From: Flavobacterium sp.
GTDB taxonomy: Bacteria > Bacteroidota > Bacteroidia > Flavobacteriales > Flavobacteriaceae
DNA: 64,000 bases
Assembly: GCF_028689845.1 (NCBI RefSeq)
Contig: NZ_JAQVCH010000005.1
Location: 1-64,000, forward strand
Reading direction: 5' to 3'
The translations under genes and the position numbers were made by a program. The notes under the pieces are model-generated. The model was not told the origin of the DNA. It ran no database searches and saw only the letters and a program-made list of their open reading frames with translations. Shown here piece after piece: positions 33,445 through 41,739 of the stretch (within the stretch, counting starts at the first letter, position 1; every line of letters starts with the position of its first letter).

Positions 33445-34017
33445 ATGCCAGTAAAAATTAGATTACAAAGACACGGTAAAAAAGGAAAACCTTTTTTCTG
33501 GATTGTGGCTGCTGATTCAAGAGCCAAAAGAGATGGTAAATTCTTAGACAAAATCGGAACTTACAATCCAAACACTAACCCAGCTACTATTGATTTAAAC
33601 TTGGACAGTGCTGTTAAATGGTTACACAACGGAGCTCAACCAACCGATACTGCAAGAGCGATTCTTTCTTATAAAGGAGCGTTATTAAAACATCATTTAG
33701 ATGGTGGTGTTAATAAAGGTGCTTTAACACAAGAGCAAGCAGATGCTAAATTAGCAGCTTGGTTAGATGAAAAGACTGGAAAAGTTACTTCTAAAAAAGA
33801 AGGCTTAACAAAAGCACAAGAAAAAGCGAGAGTTGAAGCTTTAAAAGCTGAAAAAGTAGCGAATGAGAAACGTGCTGCAGCAGCTGCTGATGCCTTGAAA
33901 GTTGATGAAGTTGTTGAAGAAACTACTGAAGAAGTTGCTGAAGTAGCTGCTGAGGAAACTCCGGCTGTTGAAGAAGCTCCTGCAGCTGAAGAAACAAGCG
34001 AAGAAAAAGAAGCTTAA
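33445..34017 (+). CDS. rpsP: 30S ribosomal protein S16 with long acidic C-terminal extension
   Basis: The first 85-90 residues are canonical S16 (MPVKIRLQRHGKKGKPFFWI, then GTYNPNTNPATIDLN). S16 binds 16S rRNA early in small-subunit assembly. The protein runs to 190 residues, about twice the usual size. From residue 90 a Lys/Ala-rich helix is followed by an Ala/Glu/Val-rich tail (about 150-190) with EEVAEVAAEET-like repeats. Such extensions are seen in flavobacterial S16, but their role is unknown. rimM starts 12 bases downstream, an arrangement that links S16 with its assembly factor. Confidence 0.97.
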   Translation: MPVKIRLQRHGKKGKPFFWIVAADSRAKRDGKFLDKIGTYNPNTNPATIDLNLDSAVKWLHNGAQPTDTARAILSYKGALLKHHLDGGVNKGALTQEQADAKLAAWLDEKTGKVTSKKEGLTKAQEKARVEALKAEKVANEKRAAAAADALKVDEVVEETTEEVAEVAAEETPAVEEAPAAEETSEEKEA

Positions 34018-34029
34018 TCTCTGGCGATA

Positions 34030-34554
34030 ATGCGTAAAGAAGAATGTTTCTATCTAGGCAAAATCGCTAAAAAATTTAGTTTCAAAGGGGAAGTTTTAGT
34101 CTATTTAGACACAGATGAACCCGATTTATATGAAAATATGGAATCAGTTTTTGTTGAATTAAACAAAAATTTGGTTCCATTTTTTATTATAGAATCCTCC
34201 TTGCACAAAAATGATTTTTTACGCGTTAAATTTGAAGACGTCGAAACAGAAGCCGATGCAGATGCCATTATGGGAAGTGAACTTTACCTTCCTTTATCTT
34301 TTTTGCCCAAATTGACTGGCGATAAGTTTTATTACCATGAAGTCATTGACTTTGAATTAGAAGACCAACGTTTGGGGATTGTGGGAAAAATTGTTTCTAT
34401 CAATGATTCTACCGCACAACCTTTATTTGAAGTTTTAAACGGCGAAGTAGAAATGCTAGTTCCGATGATTGATCAATTTTTAGTGAAAATTGATAGAGAA
34501 AACAAAAAAGTCGTGATGGATTTGCCGGAAGGGCTTATTGAGATGTATTTTTAA
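34030..34554 (+). CDS. rimM: Ribosome maturation factor RimM
   Basis: This 174-residue assembly factor for the 30S head binds S19 and helps 16S rRNA maturation. The N-terminal RimM domain starts CFYLGKIAKKFSFKGEVLVYLDTD. A PRC-barrel domain follows with FYYHEVIDFELEDQRLGIVGKI and ends DLPEGLIEMYF. It follows rpsP in the usual order. trmD, often next, is not here; an SAM methyltransferase gene follows instead after a repeat-bearing 88-base gap. Confidence 0.95.
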   Translation: MRKEECFYLGKIAKKFSFKGEVLVYLDTDEPDLYENMESVFVELNKNLVPFFIIESSLHKNDFLRVKFEDVETEADADAIMGSELYLPLSFLPKLTGDKFYYHEVIDFELEDQRLGIVGKIVSINDSTAQPLFEVLNGEVEMLVPMIDQFLVKIDRENKKVVMDLPEGLIEMYF

Positions 34555-34642
34555 AGTTTTTAGTAATTAGTGACTAGTAGTTCGTTGGCAGTCAGTAAAT
34601 AATTCTAAAATCAAAAAGCGTTAATCTTCAATCAAAAATCAT
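34555..34642. repeat. Spacer with AGTNA(T/G)TAGT-type repeats between rimM and trmN6
   Basis: AGTAATTAGTGACTAGTAG and GGCAGTCAGTAA are imperfect repeats of a unit often scattered in flavobacterial spacers. No promoter is clear. Confidence 0.4.
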
Positions 34643-35350
34643 ATGTTTTCATTCAAAAAATTTAGCGTAAAACAAGATAAATGTGCCATGAAAGTGGGCA
34701 CTGACTCTGTTATGCTTGGTGCTTGGTGTCCAATTGAAAATAATCCCAAATCCATATTAGATATTGGAGCAGGAACTGGAATTTTAGCCTTAATGCTAGC
34801 TCAACGCACACAAGCACAACAAATTGATGCTGTTGAAATTGACGAAGACGCTTACGAACAATGTGTAGAAAACTTTGAAAACTCACCTTGGAGCGATAGA
34901 TTATTTTGCTATCATGCTGGATTAGACGAACTAGTTCAAGACCCAGAAGATGAATATGATATTATTATTTCCAATCCTCCTTTTTATTCTGAGGATTTTA
35001 AAACCGATAATCCTCAAAGAGATTTGGCACGTTTTCAAGATGCTTTGCCTTTTGAAGACTTAGTTGAAGCTGCTGCTTTATTATTATCAGAAAATGGCCT
35101 TTTTGCAGTTGTCATTCCTTATAAAGAAGAAGAACGGCTTATTGATTTGTGTGCCGAATTTGAACTTTATCCAGTAAAAGTGACACGTGTAAAAGGCTCG
35201 CACACTACCCCAATTGTTAGAAGTTTATTGGCTTTCAAACGTTATGAACTATCTGTTTTAACTGCCGATGAATTGGTTGTTGAAATTAATCGTCATGAAT
35301 ATACAGATGATTATATTAATTTGACGAAGGATTTTTATTTGAAGATGTAA
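34643..35350 (+). CDS. trmN6: tRNA1(Val) A37 N6-methyltransferase TrmN6-like
   Basis: This 235-residue SAM-dependent methyltransferase has motif I as DIGAGTGILALML at 40-52. The N6-adenine catalytic motif NPPFY is at 111-115. The N-terminus FKKFSVKQDKCAMKVGTDSVMLGAW is characteristic of the YfiC/TrmN6 group, which methylates A37 of tRNA-Val in E. coli. The tRNA target is inferred from family. It may be co-transcribed with rpsP-rimM. Confidence 0.9.
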   Translation: MFSFKKFSVKQDKCAMKVGTDSVMLGAWCPIENNPKSILDIGAGTGILALMLAQRTQAQQIDAVEIDEDAYEQCVENFENSPWSDRLFCYHAGLDELVQDPEDEYDIIISNPPFYSEDFKTDNPQRDLARFQDALPFEDLVEAAALLLSENGLFAVVIPYKEEERLIDLCAEFELYPVKVTRVKGSHTTPIVRSLLAFKRYELSVLTADELVVEINRHEYTDDYINLTKDFYLKM

Positions 35351-35394
35351 GTCATTTCCAGTAATCAAATTCTTAAAAATATAACAATCGTTCA

Positions 35395-35425
35395 TTGATT
35401 TGTTACATTTCTTTGTGTAAATTTG
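35395..35425 (+). promoter_or_regulatory. Promoter of the glutaryl-CoA dehydrogenase gene
   Basis: TTG (35395-35397), a 20-base spacer and TAAATTTG (35418-35425) match the consensus. The leader of about 75 bases contains the spacer unit TTGCATTCGCAATGAC (35484-35499), another dispersed repeat. Confidence 0.6.
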
Positions 35426-35505
35426 CAAACGATTTCGTTATGAAGATTTTATACAAATAATAAGATTGCATCGCTTCACTGCGTTGCATTCGCAATGACA
35501 ATACT

Positions 35506-36684
35506 ATGAGACCAGATTTATTTCAAGCTCCTGATTATTACAACCTTGATGACTTACTTACAGAAGAACACAAATTAGTTCGTGATTCTGCCCGTGCATG
35601 GGTAAAGAGAGAAGTTTCTCCAATTATAGAAGAGTATGCTCAACGAGCAGAATTTCCAAAACAAATTATTAAAGGTTTGGGTGAAATTGGTGGCTTTGGC
35701 CCTTATATTCCAGAAGAATATGGTGGTGCTGGATTAGACCAAATTTCGTATGGTTTGATTATGCAAGAGATTGAACGCGGTGATTCTGGTGTTCGTTCCA
35801 CTTCATCGGTACAATCATCGTTAGTGATGTATCCCATTTGGAAGTTTGGAACAGAAGAACAACGTATGAAATTTTTACCAAAACTTTCCACAGGAGAATT
35901 TATGGGCTGTTTCGGATTAACGGAGCCAGATCATGGTTCAAATCCAAGCGGCATGACGACTAACTTCAAAGACATGGGCGACCATTATTTGTTGAATGGT
36001 GCAAAAATGTGGATTTCTAATGCTCCTTTTGCTGATGTTGCGGTAGTTTGGGCAAAAAACGAAGAAGGAAGAATTCACGGTTTGATTGTTGAGCGTGGCA
36101 TGGAAGGCTTTACAACACCAGAAACGCACAACAAATGGTCCTTACGGGCCTCGGCTACAGGAGAATTAATTTTTGATAATGTAAAAATTCCGAAAGAAAA
36201 CTTATTACCAGGAAAATCAGGCCTTGGAGCTCCGATGATGTGCTTAGATTCAGCTAGATACGGAATTGCTTGGGGTGCGATTGGAGCGGCTATGGATTGC
36301 TATGATACCGCTTTGCGTTATGCAAAAGAACGAATTCAATTTGACAAACCCATTGCTGGTTTTCAATTACAACAAAAAAAGTTAGCCGAAATGATTACCG
36401 AAATTACTAAAGCACAGTTGTTAACTTGGCGTTTAGGTGTTTTGAGAAATGAAGGAAAAGCAACTACTGCTCAAATTTCAATGGCCAAAAGAAACAATGT
36501 AGACATGGCCATTCACATTGCACGAGAAGCAAGACAAATACTTGGCGGAATGGGAATTACAGGCGAATATTCTATTATGCGACACAGTATGAATTTGGAA
36601 TCTGTCATTACCTATGAAGGAACGCACGATATTCATTTATTAATTACTGGTGCCGATATTACCGGGATTCCAGCATTTAAATAA
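35506..36684 (+). CDS. gcdH: Glutaryl-CoA dehydrogenase (acyl-CoA dehydrogenase family)
   Basis: This 392-residue flavoenzyme matches glutaryl-CoA dehydrogenase rather than a generic acyl-CoA dehydrogenase. It has the SVQSSLVMYPIWKFGTEEQR block near residue 102, GCFGLTEPDHGSNPSGM near residue 135, and the catalytic base Glu371 in TYEGTHDIH, all shared with the mammalian enzyme. It oxidises and decarboxylates glutaryl-CoA to crotonyl-CoA in lysine (and tryptophan) breakdown. FAD and substrate domains are complete. Together with the saccharopine dehydrogenase gene at 61.5 kb it suggests lysine catabolism. A strong terminator follows. Confidence 0.9.
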   Translation: MRPDLFQAPDYYNLDDLLTEEHKLVRDSARAWVKREVSPIIEEYAQRAEFPKQIIKGLGEIGGFGPYIPEEYGGAGLDQISYGLIMQEIERGDSGVRSTSSVQSSLVMYPIWKFGTEEQRMKFLPKLSTGEFMGCFGLTEPDHGSNPSGMTTNFKDMGDHYLLNGAKMWISNAPFADVAVVWAKNEEGRIHGLIVERGMEGFTTPETHNKWSLRASATGELIFDNVKIPKENLLPGKSGLGAPMMCLDSARYGIAWGAIGAAMDCYDTALRYAKERIQFDKPIAGFQLQQKKLAEMITEITKAQLLTWRLGVLRNEGKATTAQISMAKRNNVDMAIHIAREARQILGGMGITGEYSIMRHSMNLESVITYEGTHDIHLLITGADITGIPAFK

Positions 36685-36710
36685 GATAAAACAATATATA
36701 AAATTGATAT

Positions 36711-36741
36711 AAAAAGCTTCTCTTCATCGGGAAGCTTTTTT
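36711..36741 (+). terminator. Terminator of gcdH
   Basis: AAAAAGCTTCTC (36711-36722) pairs with GGGAAGCTTTTT (36729-36740), with one G-T pair and a T run. A -7-like TACATTTG (36741-36748) for the next gene follows at once. Confidence 0.85.
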
Positions 36742-36794
36742 ACATTTGTATAAACTATACCTGCACAATTTTCGTATCTATTAAAAAATACACC

Positions 36795-37577
36795 ATGAAT
36801 TCTAAGCACATTCTATCGCTTTTAGAACCTTACCAAGAGAAACTACTCAACCATTCGTTGTATAATCAATTAAAAACAATTGATGATTTACATCTTTTTT
36901 TGGAGAATCACGTCTTTGCCGTTTGGGATTATATGTCGCTTCTTAAAGCATTACAAAACAAATTAACAGGTACAACTTTGCCGTGGATGCCCGTTGGAAA
37001 CCCTTCGATTCGTTATTTAATCAATGAGATTGTATTGACAGAAGAAACAGATTTGTCACTCGATAAATATCGCCAAAGCCATTATGAGATGTATGTGGAT
37101 GCCATGCAACAATGTGGAGCAAATTCTGCGTTAATTGCCGAATTTCTTGAAGAAGTAGAAAGCACTAAAAACATATTCGTTTCTATTAAAAGAAGCAAGC
37201 TACATTCTGAATTAAAAGCTTTTTTAGATTTTACCTTTCGGGTTATTGAACAAGGTGAATCACATGAAATTGCTGCTGCTTTTACTTTTGGAAGAGAAAA
37301 TTTAATTCCGTTACGATTCACTGAAATTCTAAAGAATTTTCAAGTTGCTTTTCCTGAAACCGATTTGTCTAAACTCATTTATTATTTTGAACGACAAAGC
37401 GAATTAGAGACCAAAGAACGAAAAGGCTTGGCTATGAAAATGACAGAAGAGCTTTGTGGTGAAGACGAACGAAAATGGGATGCTGTTGCTTCGGTTGCAG
37501 TGGATGCTTTGGAAAAAAGAATAAACCTTTGGAATGCAATTGAAGAAATGATTCTTCAACCAGAATTAAGTTTTTAA
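36795..37577 (+). CDS. DUF3050 family protein (heme-oxygenase-like fold)
   Basis: This 260-residue all-helical protein matches DUF3050. Its conserved patterns are LFLENHVFAVWDYMSLLKALQ near residue 33, NEIVLTEETD near residue 76 with HYEMYVDAM, and AAAFTFGREN near residue 157. The family is predicted to share the heme oxygenase/TenA-like fold, and His/Glu residues in those motifs could bind metal. The reaction is unknown. The next gene begins two bases after its stop, so the two form an operon. Confidence 0.85.
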   Translation: MNSKHILSLLEPYQEKLLNHSLYNQLKTIDDLHLFLENHVFAVWDYMSLLKALQNKLTGTTLPWMPVGNPSIRYLINEIVLTEETDLSLDKYRQSHYEMYVDAMQQCGANSALIAEFLEEVESTKNIFVSIKRSKLHSELKAFLDFTFRVIEQGESHEIAAAFTFGRENLIPLRFTEILKNFQVAFPETDLSKLIYYFERQSELETKERKGLAMKMTEELCGEDERKWDAVASVAVDALEKRINLWNAIEEMILQPELSF

Positions 37578-37579
37578 TT

Positions 37580-38296
37580 ATGAGAAATCCACTATTCCTT
37601 TTATTATTTTCTACTCTTTTATTGTTGACTAATTGCAGCAATGAGGACAATTCGAGTAATTTGATTCTACCTATTACGGTAAAAAAAATAAAACTATTGG
37701 CTTTAGGCGATAGTTATACCATAGGACAAAGTGTTTGTGAAACGTGTCGATTTCCAGTTCAACTCCAAGATAGTTTGCGAAATAGCATAAAGGAAGATGA
37801 ACAAATTGATTTGCGGATAATTGCCCAAACTGGGTGGACTACTTCCAATTTAAAGTCGGCTATAGCCAATGAAAATCTAAAATCAGAATTTGATTTTGTG
37901 ACGCTCTTAATTGGTGTGAACAATCAGTATCAAAACAAACCTTTTTCGGTTTATGAAACTGAATTCCCAGAATTATTACAAACTGCCATTCAATTGGCCA
38001 AAGGAAATTCCAATCGCGTTATGGTGGTTTCAATTCCCGATTATGCTTTTACGCCGTTTGGTCAAAGCAATTCAAATCCAACTACCATCAGTAATCAATT
38101 AATTAATTACAATCAGTTTGCAAAAAACCATGCAGAATCACTTGGCGTTAGTTTTGTAAACATTACCGACATCACACAATTAGGTTTAGAACAACCAAAT
38201 TTAGTTGCATCAGACGGTTTACATCCTTCCGAATTAGCGTATTCAAAATTTGTGGAACGTATTTTACCGATTGCAAAAGTAAAATTAGGCTTGTAA
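37580..38296 (+). CDS. SGNH/GDSL hydrolase lipoprotein
   Basis: This 238-residue protein has a lipoprotein signal peptide with Cys19 (LLLTNC). The catalytic Ser45 lies in LALGDSYTIG (block I). Block III is seen as LLIGVNNQYQ, with Gly and Asn for the oxyanion hole. Block V is DGLHPSE with Asp212 and His215. The family includes esterases, lipases and carbohydrate acetyl-esterases. Membrane anchoring puts it in the periplasm or outer membrane. It is in one operon with DUF3050. The substrate is unknown. Confidence 0.9.
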   Translation: MRNPLFLLLFSTLLLLTNCSNEDNSSNLILPITVKKIKLLALGDSYTIGQSVCETCRFPVQLQDSLRNSIKEDEQIDLRIIAQTGWTTSNLKSAIANENLKSEFDFVTLLIGVNNQYQNKPFSVYETEFPELLQTAIQLAKGNSNRVMVVSIPDYAFTPFGQSNSNPTTISNQLINYNQFAKNHAESLGVSFVNITDITQLGLEQPNLVASDGLHPSELAYSKFVERILPIAKVKLGL

Positions 38297-38297
38297 T

Positions 38298-38627
38298 TTA
38301 TTGTGCTGGAGCGATTTCAATTTCTAACCCTTCTAAATCTTCTGTTAGATGAATTTGACAGCCTAATCGGCTATTCTCTTTTACATGATAGGCTTCTGAG
38401 AGCATTGCTTCTTCATCATCATTGCGTTCAGTTTGAAGAACATCGTTTAAAACATAGCATTGACACGAGGCACACATAGCCATTCCGCCGCAAACACCAA
38501 CGGTTCCTTCTTCTGCTAATTCATACATTCGAATTAACTCCATCACATTTAGGTTCATGTCTGTTGGAGCTTGAACTTCGTGAAGTTGTCCGTTTCTATC
38601 GGTGATTTTTATGGTAATGTCTGTCAT
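38298..38627 (-). CDS. Adrenodoxin-type 2Fe-2S ferredoxin
   Basis: This 109-residue ferredoxin has cluster ligands Cys46, Cys52, Cys55 and Cys90 in a Cx5Cx2Cx34C pattern (CGGMAMCASC, later LGCQ), which marks the vertebrate/ISC type rather than the plant type. It carries electrons in the cytosol. It overlaps the upstream reductase gene by one base (TGATG), so the two make a reductase-ferredoxin pair. The terminal acceptor may be iron-sulfur cluster assembly, in view of NifU and Mrp genes just upstream. Confidence 0.93.
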   Translation of the reverse strand: MTDITIKITDRNGQLHEVQAPTDMNLNVMELIRMYELAEEGTVGVCGGMAMCASCQCYVLNDVLQTERNDDEEAMLSEAYHVKENSRLGCQIHLTEDLEGLEIEIAPAQ

Positions 38628-39679
38628 TATTCAATAGATTTAACCACTGCTTTCTCCGCTTCTTTTCGAGTTCCATCAAATCCATCTACTCCAGAAACAG
38701 TTGTATATTTAAGGACGTATTTTTTTCCAGGATTTAATCGGGCATAGATGCTTTGACACATCAAAGTTGCTTCATGAAAACCACATAAAATTAATTTTAA
38801 TTTTCCGGGGTATATATTCACATCGCCAATGGCATAAATTCCTTCAATATTAGTTTGATAATCCAAGGCATTGTTCACTTTAATTGCATTTTTTTCGATT
38901 TCTAATCCCCAATTGGCAATAGAGCCCAATTTAGGAGTCAAACCAAATAAAGGAATAAAGAAATCGGTTTCAAGAATTTCTTGCTGACCATCTCTTTCAA
39001 TCGTGATGGCGTTGAGATGGGTTTCGCCATGCAAGGCCAATACTTCTGCTGGAGTAATTAAATTAACCAAACCCAGTTTTTTATATTCTTGTAATTTTTC
39101 AACAGAGTCTAGTGCTCCTCTAAATTCATTTCTTCTATGAATTAAGGTGACTTCTGAAGCAACATCTGCTAGGAAAATACTCCAATCTAAAGCAGAATCG
39201 CCACCGCCAGCAATCACGATTTTTTTATCTCTAAATAATTCTGGATCTTTTACAAAATATTCAACTCCTTTTTCTTCGTATTTTGATAAATTTTCTAGGA
39301 TTGGTTTACGTGGTTCAAACGTTCCTAATCCTCCTGCAATGGCTACCGCTTTGGCTTGGTGTTTTGTGCCCTTATTTGTCGTTACGATAAAACTACCATC
39401 GTCTAATTTATCAATCGTTTCAGCCGTTTCGCCTAAGGTAAATCCAGGTTGAAACTGCTTAATTTGCTCCATTAAATTAGTGACCAAATCACCTGCAAGT
39501 ACTTCTGGATAACCCGGAATATCATAAATAGGTTTTTTTGGATATAGTTCCGCTAACTGCCCGCCGGGTTGCGGAAGTGCGTCAATTAAATGACATTTTA
39601 ATTTTAAAAGGCCTGCTTCAAATACAGCAAAAAGGCCCGTAGGGCCAGCTCCAATAATTAGTATATCGGTTTGTATCAT
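38627..39679 (-). CDS. Ferredoxin-NADP+ reductase, thioredoxin-reductase type
   Basis: This 350-residue flavoprotein has the FAD motif GAGPTG near residue 9, the NADPH motif GGGDSA near 157, and the late FAD motif GIYAIGDV near 280. The redox-active CxxC of true thioredoxin reductase, expected between the NADPH motifs, is missing. That marks the ferredoxin/flavodoxin-NADP+ reductase group. Coupling by overlap to the ferredoxin gene supports the role: NADPH-dependent reduction of the 2Fe-2S ferredoxin. Confidence 0.92.
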   Translation of the reverse strand: MIQTDILIIGAGPTGLFAVFEAGLLKLKCHLIDALPQPGGQLAELYPKKPIYDIPGYPEVLAGDLVTNLMEQIKQFQPGFTLGETAETIDKLDDGSFIVTTNKGTKHQAKAVAIAGGLGTFEPRKPILENLSKYEEKGVEYFVKDPELFRDKKIVIAGGGDSALDWSIFLADVASEVTLIHRRNEFRGALDSVEKLQEYKKLGLVNLITPAEVLALHGETHLNAITIERDGQQEILETDFFIPLFGLTPKLGSIANWGLEIEKNAIKVNNALDYQTNIEGIYAIGDVNIYPGKLKLILCGFHEATLMCQSIYARLNPGKKYVLKYTTVSGVDGFDGTRKEAEKAVVKSIE

Positions 39680-39788
39680 TGTTTACGCTATAAGTATATT
39701 TTATCCTTCAAAATTAAGTTGGTTTCTCGGGTTAGAATATGATTTATATCAGTTTTAATAATTTTATTATAAGCTTCTGAAAATTAGA

Positions 39789-40031
39789 TTATTCGGAAAC
39801 ATTTTCAACGGTTTCGATTTGTGGGAGATACTTTTTAATGGTCGTTTCTACCCCAGCTTTCAGCGTCATTTGATTGACACTACATCCAACGCAAGCTCCT
39901 TCAAGTCTTACTTTCACGTGCTTTCCGTCAATCACATCTATAAGCGAGATATCGCCTCCATCTGATTGTAAAAAAGGTCGAATTTCGTTCAATGCTTTTT
40001 CGATTTCTAAATTAATTTGTTCTGCTGTCAT
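39789..40031 (-). CDS. NifU C-terminal-domain iron-sulfur scaffold protein
   Basis: From 40031 (MTAEQINLEI) this is an 80-residue NifU-like domain with the cluster-binding pair Cys47-x-x-Cys50 (GACVGCSVN). It can hold a labile cluster for transfer to apoproteins. The start overlaps the mrp stop codon (TAATG), giving translational coupling, so the longer frame to 40058 is not needed. It continues the mrp-nifU-reductase-ferredoxin run on the minus strand. Confidence 0.93.
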   Translation of the reverse strand: MTAEQINLEIEKALNEIRPFLQSDGGDISLIDVIDGKHVKVRLEGACVGCSVNQMTLKAGVETTIKKYLPQIETVENVSE

Positions 40032-41188
40032 TATTTTTTTCCTTTTACAGCTGAACAACCAGCCATTGTTGTTATTTTAATTGCTTCGCTTGGCGGCAAA
40101 TTCTCATTTCTATCGACCACTTCTTGCACTACATTTCTAGCAATTTCTTTAAAAGCATCAACTGTTGGAGAAGCTTCTTGCATGGCATAGGGACGCCCAA
40201 AATCGCCTGCTTCGCGAATACTTTGCACTAACGGAATTTCACCAAGCAAAGGAACGTTTAAATCTTCGGCTAAATTTTTAGCTCCTTCTTTGCCAAAGAT
40301 ATAGTATTTATTATTTGGAAGTTCTTCTGGTGTAAAATAAGCCATGTTTTCGATAATTCCTAAAACTGGCACTTTGATTGCGTCAGATAGAAACATTGAA
40401 ACTCCTTTTCTTGCATCGGCTAAGGCGACTGTTTGTGGTGTACTCACAACAACTGCTCCTGTTATTGGCAACGACTGCATAATAGAAAGATGAATATCAC
40501 CTGTTCCTGGTGGCAAATCAATTAATAAAAAATCGAGTTGACCCCAATCTGCATCAAAAATCATTTGATTCAATGCTTTTGCAGCCATTGGTCCACGCCA
40601 AATAACAGCTTGATCTGGTTTTGTAAAGAAGCCGATTGAAAGAATTTTTATTTCATAACTTTCTACAGGTTTCATTTTGGACTTCCCGTCAATTTCTACA
40701 GAAATTGGTTTTTCGTTTTCTACATCAAACATGATTGGCATCGATGGACCATAAATATCGGCATCTAAAACACCAATACTGAAACCCATTTTTGCCAAAG
40801 TAACCGCAAGATTTGCTGTCACGGTCGACTTTCCAACACCTCCTTTTCCAGAAGCGATGGCTACAATATTGCTGATTCCAGGAATTGCTTTTCCTTTAAT
40901 TAAATTAGGATTAGCCGCTTTTTCATTGGCAGCCGCTTGGGCATCAACTTTAATATTTACTTTAATTTTTGCTTTTTCATAAACCTTTTCATGAATGACT
41001 TTCATGATGTCTACTTCTGCTCTTTTTTTGATATGCAAAGCAGGTGTAGACAAAAGCACTTCTACAACAACCTCATCGCCAAAAGTGAGTACGTTTTGAA
41101 TTGCTCCACTTTCAACCATATTTTTGCCTTCTCCAGCCACAGAAATTGATTCTAAGGCTTTCAAGATTTCTTTTCTATCTAATTTCAT
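40031..41188 (-). CDS. mrp: Mrp/ApbC-type P-loop ATPase for iron-sulfur cluster transfer
   Basis: This 385-residue protein has an N-terminal MIP18/DUF59 domain (about 1-95) and an ATPase with the deviant Walker A GKGGVGKS at 114-121. Mrp/NBP35 proteins carry iron-sulfur clusters. The Cys-x-x-Cys that bridges the dimer in E. coli Mrp, just before the IFG motif, is absent: the segment reads ENMAYFTPEELPNNKYYIFG. A single Cys remains near the end (AGCSAVKGKK). It is coupled to the NifU-like gene downstream. A -7 element TATCTTTG is at 41265-41258. Confidence 0.92.
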   Translation of the reverse strand: MKLDRKEILKALESISVAGEGKNMVESGAIQNVLTFGDEVVVEVLLSTPALHIKKRAEVDIMKVIHEKVYEKAKIKVNIKVDAQAAANEKAANPNLIKGKAIPGISNIVAIASGKGGVGKSTVTANLAVTLAKMGFSIGVLDADIYGPSMPIMFDVENEKPISVEIDGKSKMKPVESYEIKILSIGFFTKPDQAVIWRGPMAAKALNQMIFDADWGQLDFLLIDLPPGTGDIHLSIMQSLPITGAVVVSTPQTVALADARKGVSMFLSDAIKVPVLGIIENMAYFTPEELPNNKYYIFGKEGAKNLAEDLNVPLLGEIPLVQSIREAGDFGRPYAMQEASPTVDAFKEIARNVVQEVVDRNENLPPSEAIKITTMAGCSAVKGKK

Positions 41189-41257
41189 TATTATTCTGAA
41201 TTTGTATGAGTATACTTTTTAGTATGATTCCTGTTTATTTAAACTGAATATGAATTG

Positions 41258-41265
41258 CAAAGATA
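41258..41265 (-). promoter_or_regulatory. -7 element of mrp
   Basis: Minus-strand TATCTTTG about 70 bases upstream of the start. No TTG at the ideal distance. ATACTTTTTAGTAT (41211-41224), an imperfect palindrome, lies in the leader. Confidence 0.45.
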
Positions 41266-41413
41266 GGGAGAAGTTTAGTAGTTATAAAGCAACAAAGTTT
41301 AAAGTTTTCTTATAATTGAAGTAGGATAATTTATGATATTTGAAGTGGTAACTCATACTCTTTATACGAACAACTAAAACGATTTTTTTTAACATTTTAA
41401 AACGGATTAAACA

Positions 41414-41731
41414 CTAAAAATCGGGTTTCCAAAAATGGTTTTCAAAATCAACAATTTGATTGTTAACCACTTCAATTCCCTCTGATTCTAATAGTTGTTG
41501 CATTAAATTGGCGCCCTCAAAATGATGTTTTCCGGACAACAAACCTTTTCGATTCACAACACGATGAGCGGGAACATCTTCTAAATTATGGGAAGCATTC
41601 AGTGCCCAACCAACCATTCTTGCAGAACGAGCGGTGCCCAATGCTTTTGCGATAGCACCATAGGAAGTCACGCGTCCGTAAGGTATTTGGCGAACAAGGA
41701 TATAAACACGTTCAAAGAAATTCTCTCCCAT
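41414..41731 (-). CDS. Alkyltransferase-like protein (MGMT-fold, inactive)
   Basis: This 105-residue protein has the DNA-binding half of O6-methylguanine methyltransferases (IPYGRVTSYGAIAKALG, then ARMVGWALN). The active-site PCHRV is replaced by PAHRV (Pro54-Ala55-His56), so it cannot accept a methyl group. Such proteins bind O6-alkylguanine and flag it to nucleotide excision repair. It is followed, in the same direction, by nothing close; the LysE gene is 8 bases upstream, so it may be co-transcribed with it. Confidence 0.9.
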   Translation of the reverse strand: MGENFFERVYILVRQIPYGRVTSYGAIAKALGTARSARMVGWALNASHNLEDVPAHRVVNRKGLLSGKHHFEGANLMQQLLESEGIEVVNNQIVDFENHFWKPDF

Positions 41732-41739
41732 ATTTATCT

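Noticed and set aside
36741..36748. TACATTTG after the gcdH terminator as a firm promoter of the DUF3050 gene
   Set aside because: It overlaps the terminator T run and has no TTG at a fitting distance, so it is mentioned only within the terminator entry.
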